64,000 nucleotides of DNA from DATARH01 sp036489765 (GTDB taxonomy: Bacteria; Pseudomonadota; Alphaproteobacteria; ATCC43930; CGMCC-115725): contig DASXFE010000010.1 of assembly GCA_036489765.1 (NCBI GenBank), positions 1 through 64,000 of the forward strand. Direction: 5' to 3'. This document shows positions 17,346 to 26,673 of the stretch, one piece after another. A model generated the notes under the pieces. The model did no database searches. It saw nothing but the letters and a program-made list of their open reading frames with translations, and was not told the DNA's origin. The position numbers and the translations under genes were made by a program. Each line of letters starts with the position of its first letter. Position 1 is the first letter of the stretch.

Positions 17346-18737
17346 CTATTCCCGCTGGCCCATGCGCCGGCCGAGATGCCGCGTCAGTGCGATCATGTCG
17401 GTCGGTTCGGCCGCGACGCGCTTGTGTTCTTCGACGAGGATGCGCACCGCATCACGGACCTGCTCTTCGGTATGGGCCGCGGTCAGAAAAAAGCGCAGCC
17501 GCGCCGCGCGCTCCGGGACGGCCGGATAAAGGATCGGCTGCACGTTGATGCCCCGCTCGAATAGCGCATGGGCGAGCCGTCCGGCGCGGATCGAGCTGCC
17601 GGTGACGATCGGAACGATCGCCGCGCCGATCGAGCTGCCGACATCGAGCCCGCCTTCACGCGCCAGCTTGAGGAACAGCTCGGCCCGAGCGTTGACTTGC
17701 CGCACCCGCCCCGGTTCCCGTTCGAAAATGTCGAGCGCGGCGAGCGCCGCCGCCGCATTGGCCGGTGACATGCCGACCGAGAAAACGAACCCCGGCGCCG
17801 TATGCTTCAGGTAATCGATCAGATCCTTGCTGCCGGCGATGTAGCCGCCGCACGAGACGAGCGTCTTGCTCAGCGTCCCCATCCAGATGTCGACCTCGGA
17901 GGGGTCAACCCCGGCATGTTCGGCCGAGCCGTGGCCGCGCGCCCCGAGCACGCCCAGCGCATGCGCTTCGTCGACCATCAGCCAGGCGCGATGCCGTCGT
18001 GCGACCTCGACAAAAGCGGCAAGGTCGGGGACGTCGCCGTCCATGCTGTAATGGCCTTCGATCACCAGCAGCGCGTGTTCGTGCCGGCCGCGCGCCTGGC
18101 CGAGCAATTTGTCCGCGGCCTCGTAGTCGAGATGCGGGAACGGCACCCGCCGAGCCCCTGACAGCATCGCGCCCTGCACGATGCTGTTGTGGATCAGCGA
18201 ATCGTGGACGATCAGATCGTTGCGGCCGGTGAGCGAGCCGATCACGGTGACGTTGGTGGCGTGGCCGCTGACCAGCACGACAGCGTCCTCGGTGCCATGA
18301 ATGCGGGCGAGGCCCTGCTCCAATTCGCGATGCACCGGCCGCTCGCCGGAGACTGGGCGGCTGGCCCCGACCGAAGTGCCGTAGCGCTTGACGGCTGCCC
18401 CGACCGCGGTCGCGATGCGCGGGTCGCCGTTGAGCCCCACGTAATTGTAGGAGGCGAAGTTGAGGTAGGGCTGGTTGCCGATCACGGTCTCGGCGCCGGC
18501 GATCCCCTCATGAAGGCGGAAATACGGGTTCGAGATGCCGAGATATTCGCCCGCCGCCTGGATTGTCCTGAGGTCCCGGTATCCCTGCAGCTCGGTGATG
18601 TCGAGCCGGCCCGCGGACCCGCGCCGCTGGGCGGGCTTTGGCGCCGCCGCCCGCGGCAGCGCCGCCGAGGACAGCTTTTCGAGAAGGCGTGCCTTGGCCT
18701 GCGCGGTCAGCCCAAACAGGTTGCGGCCGGATTCCAA
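17346..18737 (-). CDS. PLP-dependent alpha-oxoamine synthase (AONS/KBL/SPT family), PKS partner
   Basis: A 463-residue fold-type I PLP enzyme. After a 90-residue extension comes the family core: NFASYNYVGLNGDPR, RYGTSVGASRPVSGE, GHATNVTVIGSL, HDSLIHNSI, the PLP-binding Asp in MVDEAHALGVLG, and the Schiff-base Lys in MGTLSKTLVSCGGY. Relatives condense an acyl thioester with an amino acid and lose CO2 (BioF, KBL, serine palmitoyltransferase, Fum8, the SxtA synthase domain). The start is TTG 18737, with GGAG overlapping the PKS stop, only 6 bp downstream of the PKS gene. This makes it the likely off-loading enzyme for the polyketide. The N-terminal extension beyond BioF length (about 385) may dock onto the PKS carrier protein. 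Confidence 0.9.
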   Translation of the reverse strand: MESGRNLFGLTAQAKARLLEKLSSAALPRAAAPKPAQRRGSAGRLDITELQGYRDLRTIQAAGEYLGISNPYFRLHEGIAGAETVIGNQPYLNFASYNYVGLNGDPRIATAVGAAVKRYGTSVGASRPVSGERPVHRELEQGLARIHGTEDAVVLVSGHATNVTVIGSLTGRNDLIVHDSLIHNSIVQGAMLSGARRVPFPHLDYEAADKLLGQARGRHEHALLVIEGHYSMDGDVPDLAAFVEVARRHRAWLMVDEAHALGVLGARGHGSAEHAGVDPSEVDIWMGTLSKTLVSCGGYIAGSKDLIDYLKHTAPGFVFSVGMSPANAAAALAALDIFEREPGRVRQVNARAELFLKLAREGGLDVGSSIGAAIVPIVTGSSIRAGRLAHALFERGINVQPILYPAVPERAARLRFFLTAAHTEEQVRDAVRILVEEHKRVAAEPTDMIALTRHLGRRMGQRE

Positions 18738-18743
18738 GCTCGG

Positions 18744-21700
18744 CTACTCCGCCGCGGCGGAGCGTTCGTCGGCCGGCTCGAAATCGCCGGCGAGGGCCGC
18801 GAGCTCGGCGCCCTCATCGAGCTCGTAGCGCGCAGCGAGAGTCAGGACCTCGTCACGCTGGGGCCGTGCTACGACCGCGCCGGCGAGGCGGCCCGCGATC
18901 GACGCGACACTCGTGCCCTCGGCGAGCGACATGATGGGCAGGTCGATGCGCACCCGGTTCTCGAGCGCGAGCCGCAATTCGACCGCCATCAGCGAATCCA
19001 TTCCCAGCTCGGACAGCGGGCGCTGCGCGTCGATCCCGGCAGCCGGCAGGCGCAGGATGTTTGCCGCCTCCTCGGTAACGACGCTCTTCAGCAGGCTCAG
19101 CGCCTCCTCGCCGTCGAGCGTGGCGAGCCTCTCCCCCAGCGAATCGTCGGAGGGCAGCGCGCTCGCCTCGCCGCGGATCTCGGCGAAGAGCGACGTCGCG
19201 AGGATCGGCAGGTAGCGCCGCGCCTCGCTCCAGCTCGTCTCGGCGAACGCGGCAAATGGGAGAGGGCTCGCCAACAGCGCCGGCAGACCCGCCAGCGCCT
19301 CCGCTGCCGGGATCGGCTTGGCGCCGAGTCGTCGCGCGAGCGCATCGCGCGTATCGGGCCGGTCGGCCAGATAGCCGGCGTCGGCGATCGGGCCCCAGCC
19401 CACCGCGAGAGCCGGCCGGCCCTCGGCGCGCCGGCGACGTGCCAGCGCCTCGAGCGCCATGTTCGCGGCGACATAGACGCCTTGCCCGGGTGCGCCGAGC
19501 AGCGTCGTCGCCGACGAGAACAGCACGAACAATTCGATCGGGTCCTCGCGGGTCAGTTCGTCGAGCGCGATCGCGCCGGCGAGCTTGGGCTTGAGGATCG
19601 CCGCCGCCGCCTCGGCGTCGACATCCACCGCCAGCCCGTCGCCGATCGCGCTCGCCGCGTGCACGACACCGCGCAGCCGGCCCTGCCGGGCGCGGATTTG
19701 CGCCAGTACCGGACCGAGCGAGGCGCGCTCGGCGACGTCGCCGGGATAGAGCCGGATATCGGCGCCGAGCGCGGTCAGCTCGGCGACACGCTCGGCGGCG
19801 CCGGGCGTATCGGCGCCGCGCCGGCCCAACAGCGCCAATGACCGCGCCCCGGACTGGACCAGCCACCGCGCCGCCTCGAACCCGAACCCGCTGAGCCCGC
19901 CGGTGACGAGATAGACGCCGTCGCTCGTCAGGGTCAGCGCCGAGGGCGGCGGCAGCCACACGGCCGCGTTGTCTTGCGGCGTCAGCACCAGCTTGCCGAC
20001 ATGGCCGGAGGCCTGCATCAGCCGGAATGCGTCATCGATCTCGGCAAACGGGAAGACGCGGTGGGCGATCGGCCGGATCGTGCCTTCGGCCAGCGCCGCC
20101 GCCGTCTCGGCCAGCAGCGCCTGCGCCAGGTCCGGCCGCTGGATCGGCAGCTGATCCACATCGATCCCGAAATACGAAATGTTTTGTCGGAACGGGCGCA
20201 GATGGATGCGGCGGTTCTGATAGAAATCCCGCTTGCCGAGCTCGAGAAAGCGGCCGAACGGCTTCAGTACGGCGATGCTGTTTTCCATCGCCTCGCCGCT
20301 CAACGAGTTGAGCACGACATCGACGCCGGCGCCGCCGGTGAGCGCACGGATCGCGTCGGCAAAACCGAGGTCGCGCGAATCGAGTACATGGTCCGCCCCG
20401 GCCCGGCGCAGAAACGCGCGTTTTGCCGACGATCCGGCGGTGGCGATGACGATCGCGCCCTTGTGCCTGGCGACCTGGATCGCCGCGAGCCCGACCCCGC
20501 CGGCGGCGGCATGGATCAGCACCGTCTCGCCGGCCATCAGCTGCCCGAGCGTGCCGAGCGCGTAAAAGGCGGTGACGAACGCGACGGGCGCCGTCGCCGC
20601 GGCCGGGAAATCGAGCCCCGGCGGGATCGGCACGACGGCGCGCGCCAGCGTCGTCACCCGCGTCCCGAGAGCCGCCGGGGCGAAGCCGACGACCCGGTCT
20701 CCGATCGCGATCCCTTCGACCTCCGGCCCGATCGCGCTGACGATCCCGGCGCATTCGAGGCCGAAAGTCGGGCCGGCAAAGCCGTCGATCAGCGCTTCCT
20801 CGGGCAACAGGCCCATACCCCACATGACGTCGCGGAAATTGAGGGCCGCCGCCTTGACGTCGATCGCGATCTCGCCCGTGCGGGGTGGCGGCGGGGCGGC
20901 TGGCGACCAGGCGAGCGCGTCGAGCCGACCCGGCTGGGTGCTGGCGAGGCGGAGCGCATCGTCGGCGGCGGCCCAGCGCGGGGGCACGCCCCGGCGCAGG
21001 CGCAGGACATGACGGCCCGTGGGCGTCCACACGATTTCGCTGTCCGTGCCGCCCACCGCCAACTCGGTGGCGATCCGCTCGGCGGTTTGGTGCGGCGTCG
21101 CGTCGGGCGGCAGATCGAGGAGGTGCAGGTCGAGCCCGGGCATCTCATTGATCAGCACCCGGCTAAAGCCCCACAGCGCGGCACCGACAAGGTCGGGACC
21201 CGCCTGCTGCGCGCCTTGCGTCACCAGCCAAAGCGGCCGTCGCCGCTGCGCGCAATCCGCAGCGACCCGCGCCAGCAGGGTGATCGCCTGCGCGACGGAT
21301 CCGACGGCATCGCCGGCCTCCTCGGCCGAGAAGACGACGGTCTCGCCGTCCTCGGCGATCCGATGCCCCGCTCTTCCGAGCGCCGCCCGCAGGGCCGCGC
21401 CGCCCGCGACCGTGATCGAGGAGCGGGAGGTCGGCTCGGTTTCGGCGGAGGCGCTACCCGCCGCCCGGGCCCACAAGGCCGAACTCGGCCAGGGGCCGGG
21501 GCGAAGAGTGCCGCTGCCCGGCATCGTGAAGCCCGCTACGGCGAGTGCCGAGTGCCATTCCACTTCCGCGCGCAACGCGTTGGCGTCGCCGAAGGCGAGG
21601 TCCCAGAGAGGGCTCGGTTGGGGCTCGACGGCGAGGAACAATCCTCCGGGTGCCAACAGCTCGCCGATCAGCGCCAGCCCATCGGTGTCGACGGGCTGGC

Positions 21701-24700
21701 GCGCGATGCCGTTGACCGACAGCACGAGATCGAACGATCCCGGGGCGAATGTCTCGTCGCCGCGCAAGGGCGACCAGCAGCAGGCCGTCGCGCCGGTCGC
21801 CGCCTCGATGACAAAGCCGAGCCGCGCGGCGGCGTCCGGGTCGCCGTTGGCGGCAGTATAGGCGAGTGCGACGCCGTGCAGGGCCAGGCGATCGAGCAGG
21901 CGCCTGGTCGCCGCGCCGCCCGCGCCGATCTCAAGCACGCGCAACGGCCGGTGCACTGGCCAGTTCCCGGCGATCCGGTCCAGAGCGTCGCAGACAAAGC
22001 TGACGCCCGCCTCGGTTACCGGCGAGGCGTCGAGCGGGTCGGGCAATGCCGCCTCGCGGTCGCCTGCGCCTTCGGCCAGACGGCGGGGCAAATCCTCGGC
22101 CAGCGCGGCGACGAGCCCGAGCTCTCCGACCAGCTCCGGGGATTCCGCGAGCAGCAGCCGCCAGACGTCATCAGCCGCGGGGAGGTCGTTGTCGAGGATG
22201 AGGCGCCACCGGCCTTCCTCGATCTCCGCCGCGCCGAACCGGGCAAGGAGACGCAGCTGTGCCTCAAGCAGGTTGACGGCTGCGGGTGCGACCAGGTCGG
22301 GTTGGAATTCGGCATCGGTGCCGGTCAGCTCGCAGATCGCCGCGAACGAGACCGCAGCGACGAGCGCGTCGAGCAGCAGCGCCAGCTCGGCTCCGCGTTC
22401 GAGGTCGCCTGCGTGTCGTGCGGCCAAGCCGGGCAGGGCGTCGGCAAGCCCGGCGAAATCATTTTCGACCTGATCGAGCGGCGCCGGCACGAGATCGACG
22501 CGAAGCGCCCGTTCGTCGATCGCCGCGGCGCGGGTCAGCTCGACGCGCCGGAACCAGCATTCGCCGAGCTCGGCAACCGCGGCACCATCGGCATCGAACA
22601 GCACGATGTCGGCGGCGGCGGAGCGAGTGCCGAGGCGGGTGACCTTGAGGTGTGCGCGCCGCGGCACCCGGGCGAACGGCGCCGATAGACGCACCCGGCC
22701 AAACCGCCATGGCAGGAAGCTGACGCCGCGAAGCCCGGGCTCAGCCTCGGCGATCAGCGCGAGCAGCCCCTGCAGCGCGCCGTCGAGCAGGGCTGGGTGT
22801 ATGAGATAAAGATCGAGCGGCGGTGTGACCGAGGCAGGTTCGAGATCGACGACCGCCTCATCGGAGGCCAGCACGGCGATGCGGGAAACGGTCTGGAACC
22901 CGGGGCCGTAATCGAGGCCGAGCCCGGCGGCGAGCCGGTACAGCGCTGCCGCGTCGACGATGCGATTCGGCGACCGGTGCGGCAGCGCCGGCAGCGTTCC
23001 CGCACCCTCGGCGCCGGTGACGGCCCGGCCGACGGCGTGGACGGTCGCCGCCTCTTCCGACAGGCGCGGGCGGCTGCTCACCTCCCACTCCCCGTCCTCG
23101 GCTTCGAGCCGGGTGCGAACCTCGCGCGCCTGGCCCTTATCAAACGGCAGTGGGCGACGCAGCTCGATGTCGGCGACCTCGATCACCCTCGCGTCGGGGC
23201 GGCGGGACCGGGCGGCGGCCACCGCCATTTCCACGACGGCCGCAGCCGGCAACACTGGCACGCCCTCGATCGCGTGGTCGGCGAGCCAGGGCAACACGTC
23301 CTGGTCGAGGTGGTTCACCCAGTTCGGCAGCGGCCCTGGGCCGCGAAACCCGAGCAGGGGGTGCATGAATTGCGGGTTGATGAGGTCGGGCCCTTCGACC
23401 GTCGTCTCATACCAGAACCGCTCGCGCTGCCACGGATAACGCGGCAGGCCCCGCGGGTCGGCCGGCCCGTCGAACCAGGGCGAGCCGGCGAGGTCGTGGC
23501 CCGCGACATGGCAGCGCGCGGCGATCGCCGGGAACGGGTCGACGTCGCTTTCCTTCTTCGCCAGCGTCGGCAGCACCCGGCCTTGCACCTCGCCGGCACG
23601 CAGCGCGTCGTGCAGATAGGATTGCAGCACCGGGCTTGCGCCGATCTCGACAAAGATCCGGTGGCCGTCGGCGACGAGCGCCGCCATCGCATCGACGAAC
23701 TGCACCGGCCGGCGGACGTTCTGCCACCAATATTCGGCGCCGAGCTCTCCCTCGCTGACCGGCCCGCCGGTCACGGTCGAGACCAGCATCGTTGCCGGCG
23801 TGCGCGAGACGAGCCCGGTCAAGTCGGCTCGCAGCGGCTCGCGGATCGGGTCCATCGCCCGCGAATGGAAGGCGAAATCGAGATCGAGCGCGCGGCACGC
23901 GACGCCCCGGCGGCGGCCCTCCTTGCGAAGCTGCTCGATTGCCTCTTCCGGCCCTGACACGGTGACCGATTGCGTCGCATTGACCGCGGCGAGCTCGACC
24001 GGGCTGCCGATCTCGGCGAGCAGTTCGAGGACTGCCTCGCCACCGGCGGCGACGGCCGCCATCCGGCCGACCCCGCGGGTTTGCTCCTGGTTGCGGCTGC
24101 GCGCGACGATGACGCGCACCGCCTCGGCAAGCGGCAAGGCGCCCGCCGCCCACGCCGCCGCGACCTCGCCGACGCTGTGGCCGATATGTCCCGTCGCGAC
24201 GATGCCGTGACGGCGCAACACGGCGACGATCCCGACCTGGATCGCGAAGAGCAGCGGTTGCGCATAATCGGCGCGGGCGAGATGCTCGGTATCGATCCCG
24301 TCGCGCAGCAAGTCCGCTGCCGCCCACCCGAGCGCCGGGCGGAACAAGGCGTCGACCTCGTCTATCGCGGCGCGGAATGCGGCGCTGGCGCGGTAGGCGC
24401 CGCGGCCCATGTCGGCGAATTGTGCGCCGTTGCCGGAGAAGGCGAAGGCGAGCTTGCCCTCGCGCAGCGCGGTTCCGGTCACGGCGCTCGAGATAGTCGG
24501 GTCGGCGAGAAACTCGTCGAGAACCGCGGCAATGTCGTCGGCATCGCGGCCGAGCGCGACGAGGCGATGCTCGTGGCAGTCGCGATTGCGCGCGGCCGCG
24601 CGCAGGCGTGCGGGGGTCAGCTCGGCAGCCCGCCATTCCGTTACGAGATCGCGGAGCGCTGCGTCGCTGCGCGCGGAGATCACCAGGGGAGGGAGCGTGT

Positions 24701-26000
24701 CGCCGGTGTCGCGCACGGGTTCGCGGCGAGGCGCAGCCGTTAGGATCGCGTGGCCGTTGGTGCCGCCGAATCCGAACGAGTTGACTCCGACGCAGCCGCC
24801 CTCCGTCAGGGGTTCGGCGCGCTGCAATACGCGCAGGTTCAGCGCGTCAAAGGGAATTTTCGGATTTGGCGTGTCGCAGTTGATGCTCGGCGGGATCAAC
24901 TCGTTTTCGAGGGCGAGCATCGCCTTGATGATGCCGGCCATGCCCGAGGCCGGTTCGAGATGCCCGAGATTGCTTTTGACCGAACCGATCGGCAGCTTGC
25001 GGCTGCGGCCCTGGCCGAGCGCGGCGCCGACGGCGGCGGCCTCGATCGGGTCGCCGGCAGGCGTGCCGGTCCCGTGCATTTCGAAAAAGGCGAGATCGTC
25101 GGGGGCGACCCCGGTGCTCGCGTAGAGCGAGCGAAGCAGCCCCGCCTGCGCGGCCTCGTTGGGCAATGACAGGCCGATCGTCCGACCGTCGGAATTGACC
25201 CCGGTGCCGCGGATCACGGCGCGGACTGGGTCGCCGTCGGCTAGCGCCTGAGTAAGCGGCTTCAGCACCAGCGCGCCGCCGCCTTCGCTGCGCACATAGC
25301 CGTCGGCGCGCTCGTCGAACGCATAGCAATGCCCGGTCGGCGACAGCATCGCGGCGCGGCAGAAGCCGACATAGGAGAATGGAGACAGCAGGATGTTGAC
25401 GCCGCCGACGATCGCGGTCGCGATGCGCCCGGCACGGATCGCCTCGCAGGCCTGGTGCAGCGCCACCAGCGATGACGAGCACGCCGTGTCGACGGTAAAG
25501 CTGGGCCCACGCAGGTCGAAGACGTACGAGACACGGTTGGCGATGATGCTCAGCGTGCCGCCCGTCATCGAGTAGCTGTCGCTGCTCGACGGGTCGCCGA
25601 CCCGGACGTCGCGGTAATCGGTCGACGACGCGCCGACAAAGACACCCATCTCGGTCCCGGCGAGCCGGCTCGCCGGGATGCCGGCGTCCTCGACCGCGTG
25701 CCAGGCGAGCTCCAGCATCAGCCGTTGCTGCGGGTCCATCTGTGCCGCCTCGCGCGGCGAAATCCCGAAAAATGCCGGCTCGAACCGATCGATCCCGTCG
25801 ATCAGCCCCGCCGCCCAGGTATAGCTCTTGCCGGTCGCGCCCCGACCGGGGTGGAAGAAGAAGCGCGTCGACCAGCGCTCGTCATCGATGCGGCGGACCG
25901 CATCGGTGCCCTCGGACAGCAGTCGCCAGTAAGCTTCGGTGCCGTCTGCACCGGGAAACCGACACGACGCGCCGATGATGGCGATCAATCCGTCACTCAT
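18744..26000 (-). CDS. Highly reducing modular type I polyketide synthase (KS-AT-DH-psiMT-ER-KR-ACP)
   Basis: A 2418-residue single-module synthase. KS: Cys174 (DTACSSS), His309 (EMHGTGT), His347 (SNLGHLE). AT: Ser609 (GHSVG), and FAFHS with His712, the signature of malonyl-CoA selectivity. DH: His909 (HAIEGVPVLP) and Asp1073 (LLDGALQ). A methyltransferase-like region (about 1350-1480) has altered motifs (EIGAGGAATR; no NVLHA-type His). A structural KR half lies near 1530-1660. ER: residues about 1700-2005 (HAAAGGVGLAAIQVA). KR: GGLSGFG at 2035-2041 with Ser2162 or Ser2163, Tyr2176 and Asn2180. ACP: Ser2336 (GMDSL). There is no thioesterase or reductase, so release must be in trans, probably by the alpha-oxoamine synthase that follows. 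The order is that of fungal highly reducing PKSs such as Fum1. The product is unknown. Confidence 0.95.
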   Translation of the reverse strand: MSDGLIAIIGASCRFPGADGTEAYWRLLSEGTDAVRRIDDERWSTRFFFHPGRGATGKSYTWAAGLIDGIDRFEPAFFGISPREAAQMDPQQRLMLELAWHAVEDAGIPASRLAGTEMGVFVGASSTDYRDVRVGDPSSSDSYSMTGGTLSIIANRVSYVFDLRGPSFTVDTACSSSLVALHQACEAIRAGRIATAIVGGVNILLSPFSYVGFCRAAMLSPTGHCYAFDERADGYVRSEGGGALVLKPLTQALADGDPVRAVIRGTGVNSDGRTIGLSLPNEAAQAGLLRSLYASTGVAPDDLAFFEMHGTGTPAGDPIEAAAVGAALGQGRSRKLPIGSVKSNLGHLEPASGMAGIIKAMLALENELIPPSINCDTPNPKIPFDALNLRVLQRAEPLTEGGCVGVNSFGFGGTNGHAILTAAPRREPVRDTGDTLPPLVISARSDAALRDLVTEWRAAELTPARLRAAARNRDCHEHRLVALGRDADDIAAVLDEFLADPTISSAVTGTALREGKLAFAFSGNGAQFADMGRGAYRASAAFRAAIDEVDALFRPALGWAAADLLRDGIDTEHLARADYAQPLLFAIQVGIVAVLRRHGIVATGHIGHSVGEVAAAWAAGALPLAEAVRVIVARSRNQEQTRGVGRMAAVAAGGEAVLELLAEIGSPVELAAVNATQSVTVSGPEEAIEQLRKEGRRRGVACRALDLDFAFHSRAMDPIREPLRADLTGLVSRTPATMLVSTVTGGPVSEGELGAEYWWQNVRRPVQFVDAMAALVADGHRIFVEIGASPVLQSYLHDALRAGEVQGRVLPTLAKKESDVDPFPAIAARCHVAGHDLAGSPWFDGPADPRGLPRYPWQRERFWYETTVEGPDLINPQFMHPLLGFRGPGPLPNWVNHLDQDVLPWLADHAIEGVPVLPAAAVVEMAVAAARSRRPDARVIEVADIELRRPLPFDKGQAREVRTRLEAEDGEWEVSSRPRLSEEAATVHAVGRAVTGAEGAGTLPALPHRSPNRIVDAAALYRLAAGLGLDYGPGFQTVSRIAVLASDEAVVDLEPASVTPPLDLYLIHPALLDGALQGLLALIAEAEPGLRGVSFLPWRFGRVRLSAPFARVPRRAHLKVTRLGTRSAAADIVLFDADGAAVAELGECWFRRVELTRAAAIDERALRVDLVPAPLDQVENDFAGLADALPGLAARHAGDLERGAELALLLDALVAAVSFAAICELTGTDAEFQPDLVAPAAVNLLEAQLRLLARFGAAEIEEGRWRLILDNDLPAADDVWRLLLAESPELVGELGLVAALAEDLPRRLAEGAGDREAALPDPLDASPVTEAGVSFVCDALDRIAGNWPVHRPLRVLEIGAGGAATRRLLDRLALHGVALAYTAANGDPDAAARLGFVIEAATGATACCWSPLRGDETFAPGSFDLVLSVNGIARQPVDTDGLALIGELLAPGGLFLAVEPQPSPLWDLAFGDANALRAEVEWHSALAVAGFTMPGSGTLRPGPWPSSALWARAAGSASAETEPTSRSSITVAGGAALRAALGRAGHRIAEDGETVVFSAEEAGDAVGSVAQAITLLARVAADCAQRRRPLWLVTQGAQQAGPDLVGAALWGFSRVLINEMPGLDLHLLDLPPDATPHQTAERIATELAVGGTDSEIVWTPTGRHVLRLRRGVPPRWAAADDALRLASTQPGRLDALAWSPAAPPPPRTGEIAIDVKAAALNFRDVMWGMGLLPEEALIDGFAGPTFGLECAGIVSAIGPEVEGIAIGDRVVGFAPAALGTRVTTLARAVVPIPPGLDFPAAATAPVAFVTAFYALGTLGQLMAGETVLIHAAAGGVGLAAIQVARHKGAIVIATAGSSAKRAFLRRAGADHVLDSRDLGFADAIRALTGGAGVDVVLNSLSGEAMENSIAVLKPFGRFLELGKRDFYQNRRIHLRPFRQNISYFGIDVDQLPIQRPDLAQALLAETAAALAEGTIRPIAHRVFPFAEIDDAFRLMQASGHVGKLVLTPQDNAAVWLPPPSALTLTSDGVYLVTGGLSGFGFEAARWLVQSGARSLALLGRRGADTPGAAERVAELTALGADIRLYPGDVAERASLGPVLAQIRARQGRLRGVVHAASAIGDGLAVDVDAEAAAAILKPKLAGAIALDELTREDPIELFVLFSSATTLLGAPGQGVYVAANMALEALARRRRAEGRPALAVGWGPIADAGYLADRPDTRDALARRLGAKPIPAAEALAGLPALLASPLPFAAFAETSWSEARRYLPILATSLFAEIRGEASALPSDDSLGERLATLDGEEALSLLKSVVTEEAANILRLPAAGIDAQRPLSELGMDSLMAVELRLALENRVRIDLPIMSLAEGTSVASIAGRLAGAVVARPQRDEVLTLAARYELDEGAELAALAGDFEPADERSAAAE

Positions 26001-26270
26001 GACGCTCTTTTAAAGACAGGAACATGCCGAGGGTCGATTGCGGCGGTATGTGCGACACAGTCACCTCATTACACGTCGGAGGCCGGAATGGCCAGTGTTG
26101 CCGATCGCGCCGTGATCCCCCCGGGCGTTAAATCGCATCCACCGCAAATACATCTCCTTTGACCTTGCCCTGTCCCTCTAGTTTTCATTCGCGCCCGCCG
26201 GCCACGCTAAAGTTGTCCCTGTTTCCGCGTTCGGCGGCCAGCAAATTCGGTCGTTTTTGCGCCGCCGCGA
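26001..26270. other. Upstream region of the PKS operon
   Basis: This 270-bp stretch should hold the PKS promoter, reading leftward. Directly before the PKS ATG is AAAGAGCGTC, which could act as a weak ribosome site. On the plus strand GGAGG lies 5 bp before an ATG at 26088 that opens 24 codons ending at 26162; I cannot tell whether it is translated. No clear repeat or operator was seen. Confidence 0.4.
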
Positions 26271-26468
26271 TTATGCTGCAGCGATCCCTCCAGACGCCCG
26301 CTCGCGGCGGTCGAGCGCCGCACGCACAGCGTTGACCAGGGTCTCACGGCGATACGGTTTCTCCAACAGCTCGAAGGCTTCTCCGGCGACTTCCGGGCCG
26401 TATTGGCTGTACCCGGTAACCAGCAGTACCGGCAAGCCCGGGCGCTCGACGCGCAGTGTCCGCACGAC
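26271..26468 (-). pseudogene. C-terminal remnant of a response-regulator receiver domain
   Basis: About 65 codons match the second half of a CheY-like receiver: strand and helix VERPGLPVLLVTGYS, then FELLEKPYRRETLVNAVRAAL, with the conserved Lys-Pro before the last helix. This wording is typical of receiver domains at the end of hybrid histidine kinases. The phosphoacceptor Asp half is missing, and the sequence upstream in the same frame (up to 26579) does not resemble a receiver. It therefore looks like the leftover tail of a deleted hybrid kinase or single-domain regulator. A frame starting at 26579 could still be translated. Confidence 0.6.
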
Positions 26469-26673
26469 AGCAGGTGAACGGCGATCGAATGAAGCCGGCC
26501 CTGCACAGAAAAGGCAGGATGGCGCAGAGATTCTGCCACGCACCACCATAATCTCGCCGCGATGCCCTCGAATATACATCTAAACCGGCGGTTCGGTCTG
26601 CCGTCCTCCACCGGGCCTGCCTGGGGAGGGGCGTTGTCGATGACGGGTGTGGCAGTGGCAGAGGATGTGGAGC

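Noticed and set aside
18189..22688. Two long plus-strand frames (550 and 904 codons) opposite the PKS and alpha-oxoamine synthase
   Set aside because: They are antisense shadows caused by high GC; they are rich in Arg, Gly and Asp and the minus-strand frames contain all catalytic motifs.
26490..26673. Possible regulatory RNA or promoter before the secreted His-rich protein gene
   Set aside because: No structured element or recognisable promoter boxes could be defended by eye.
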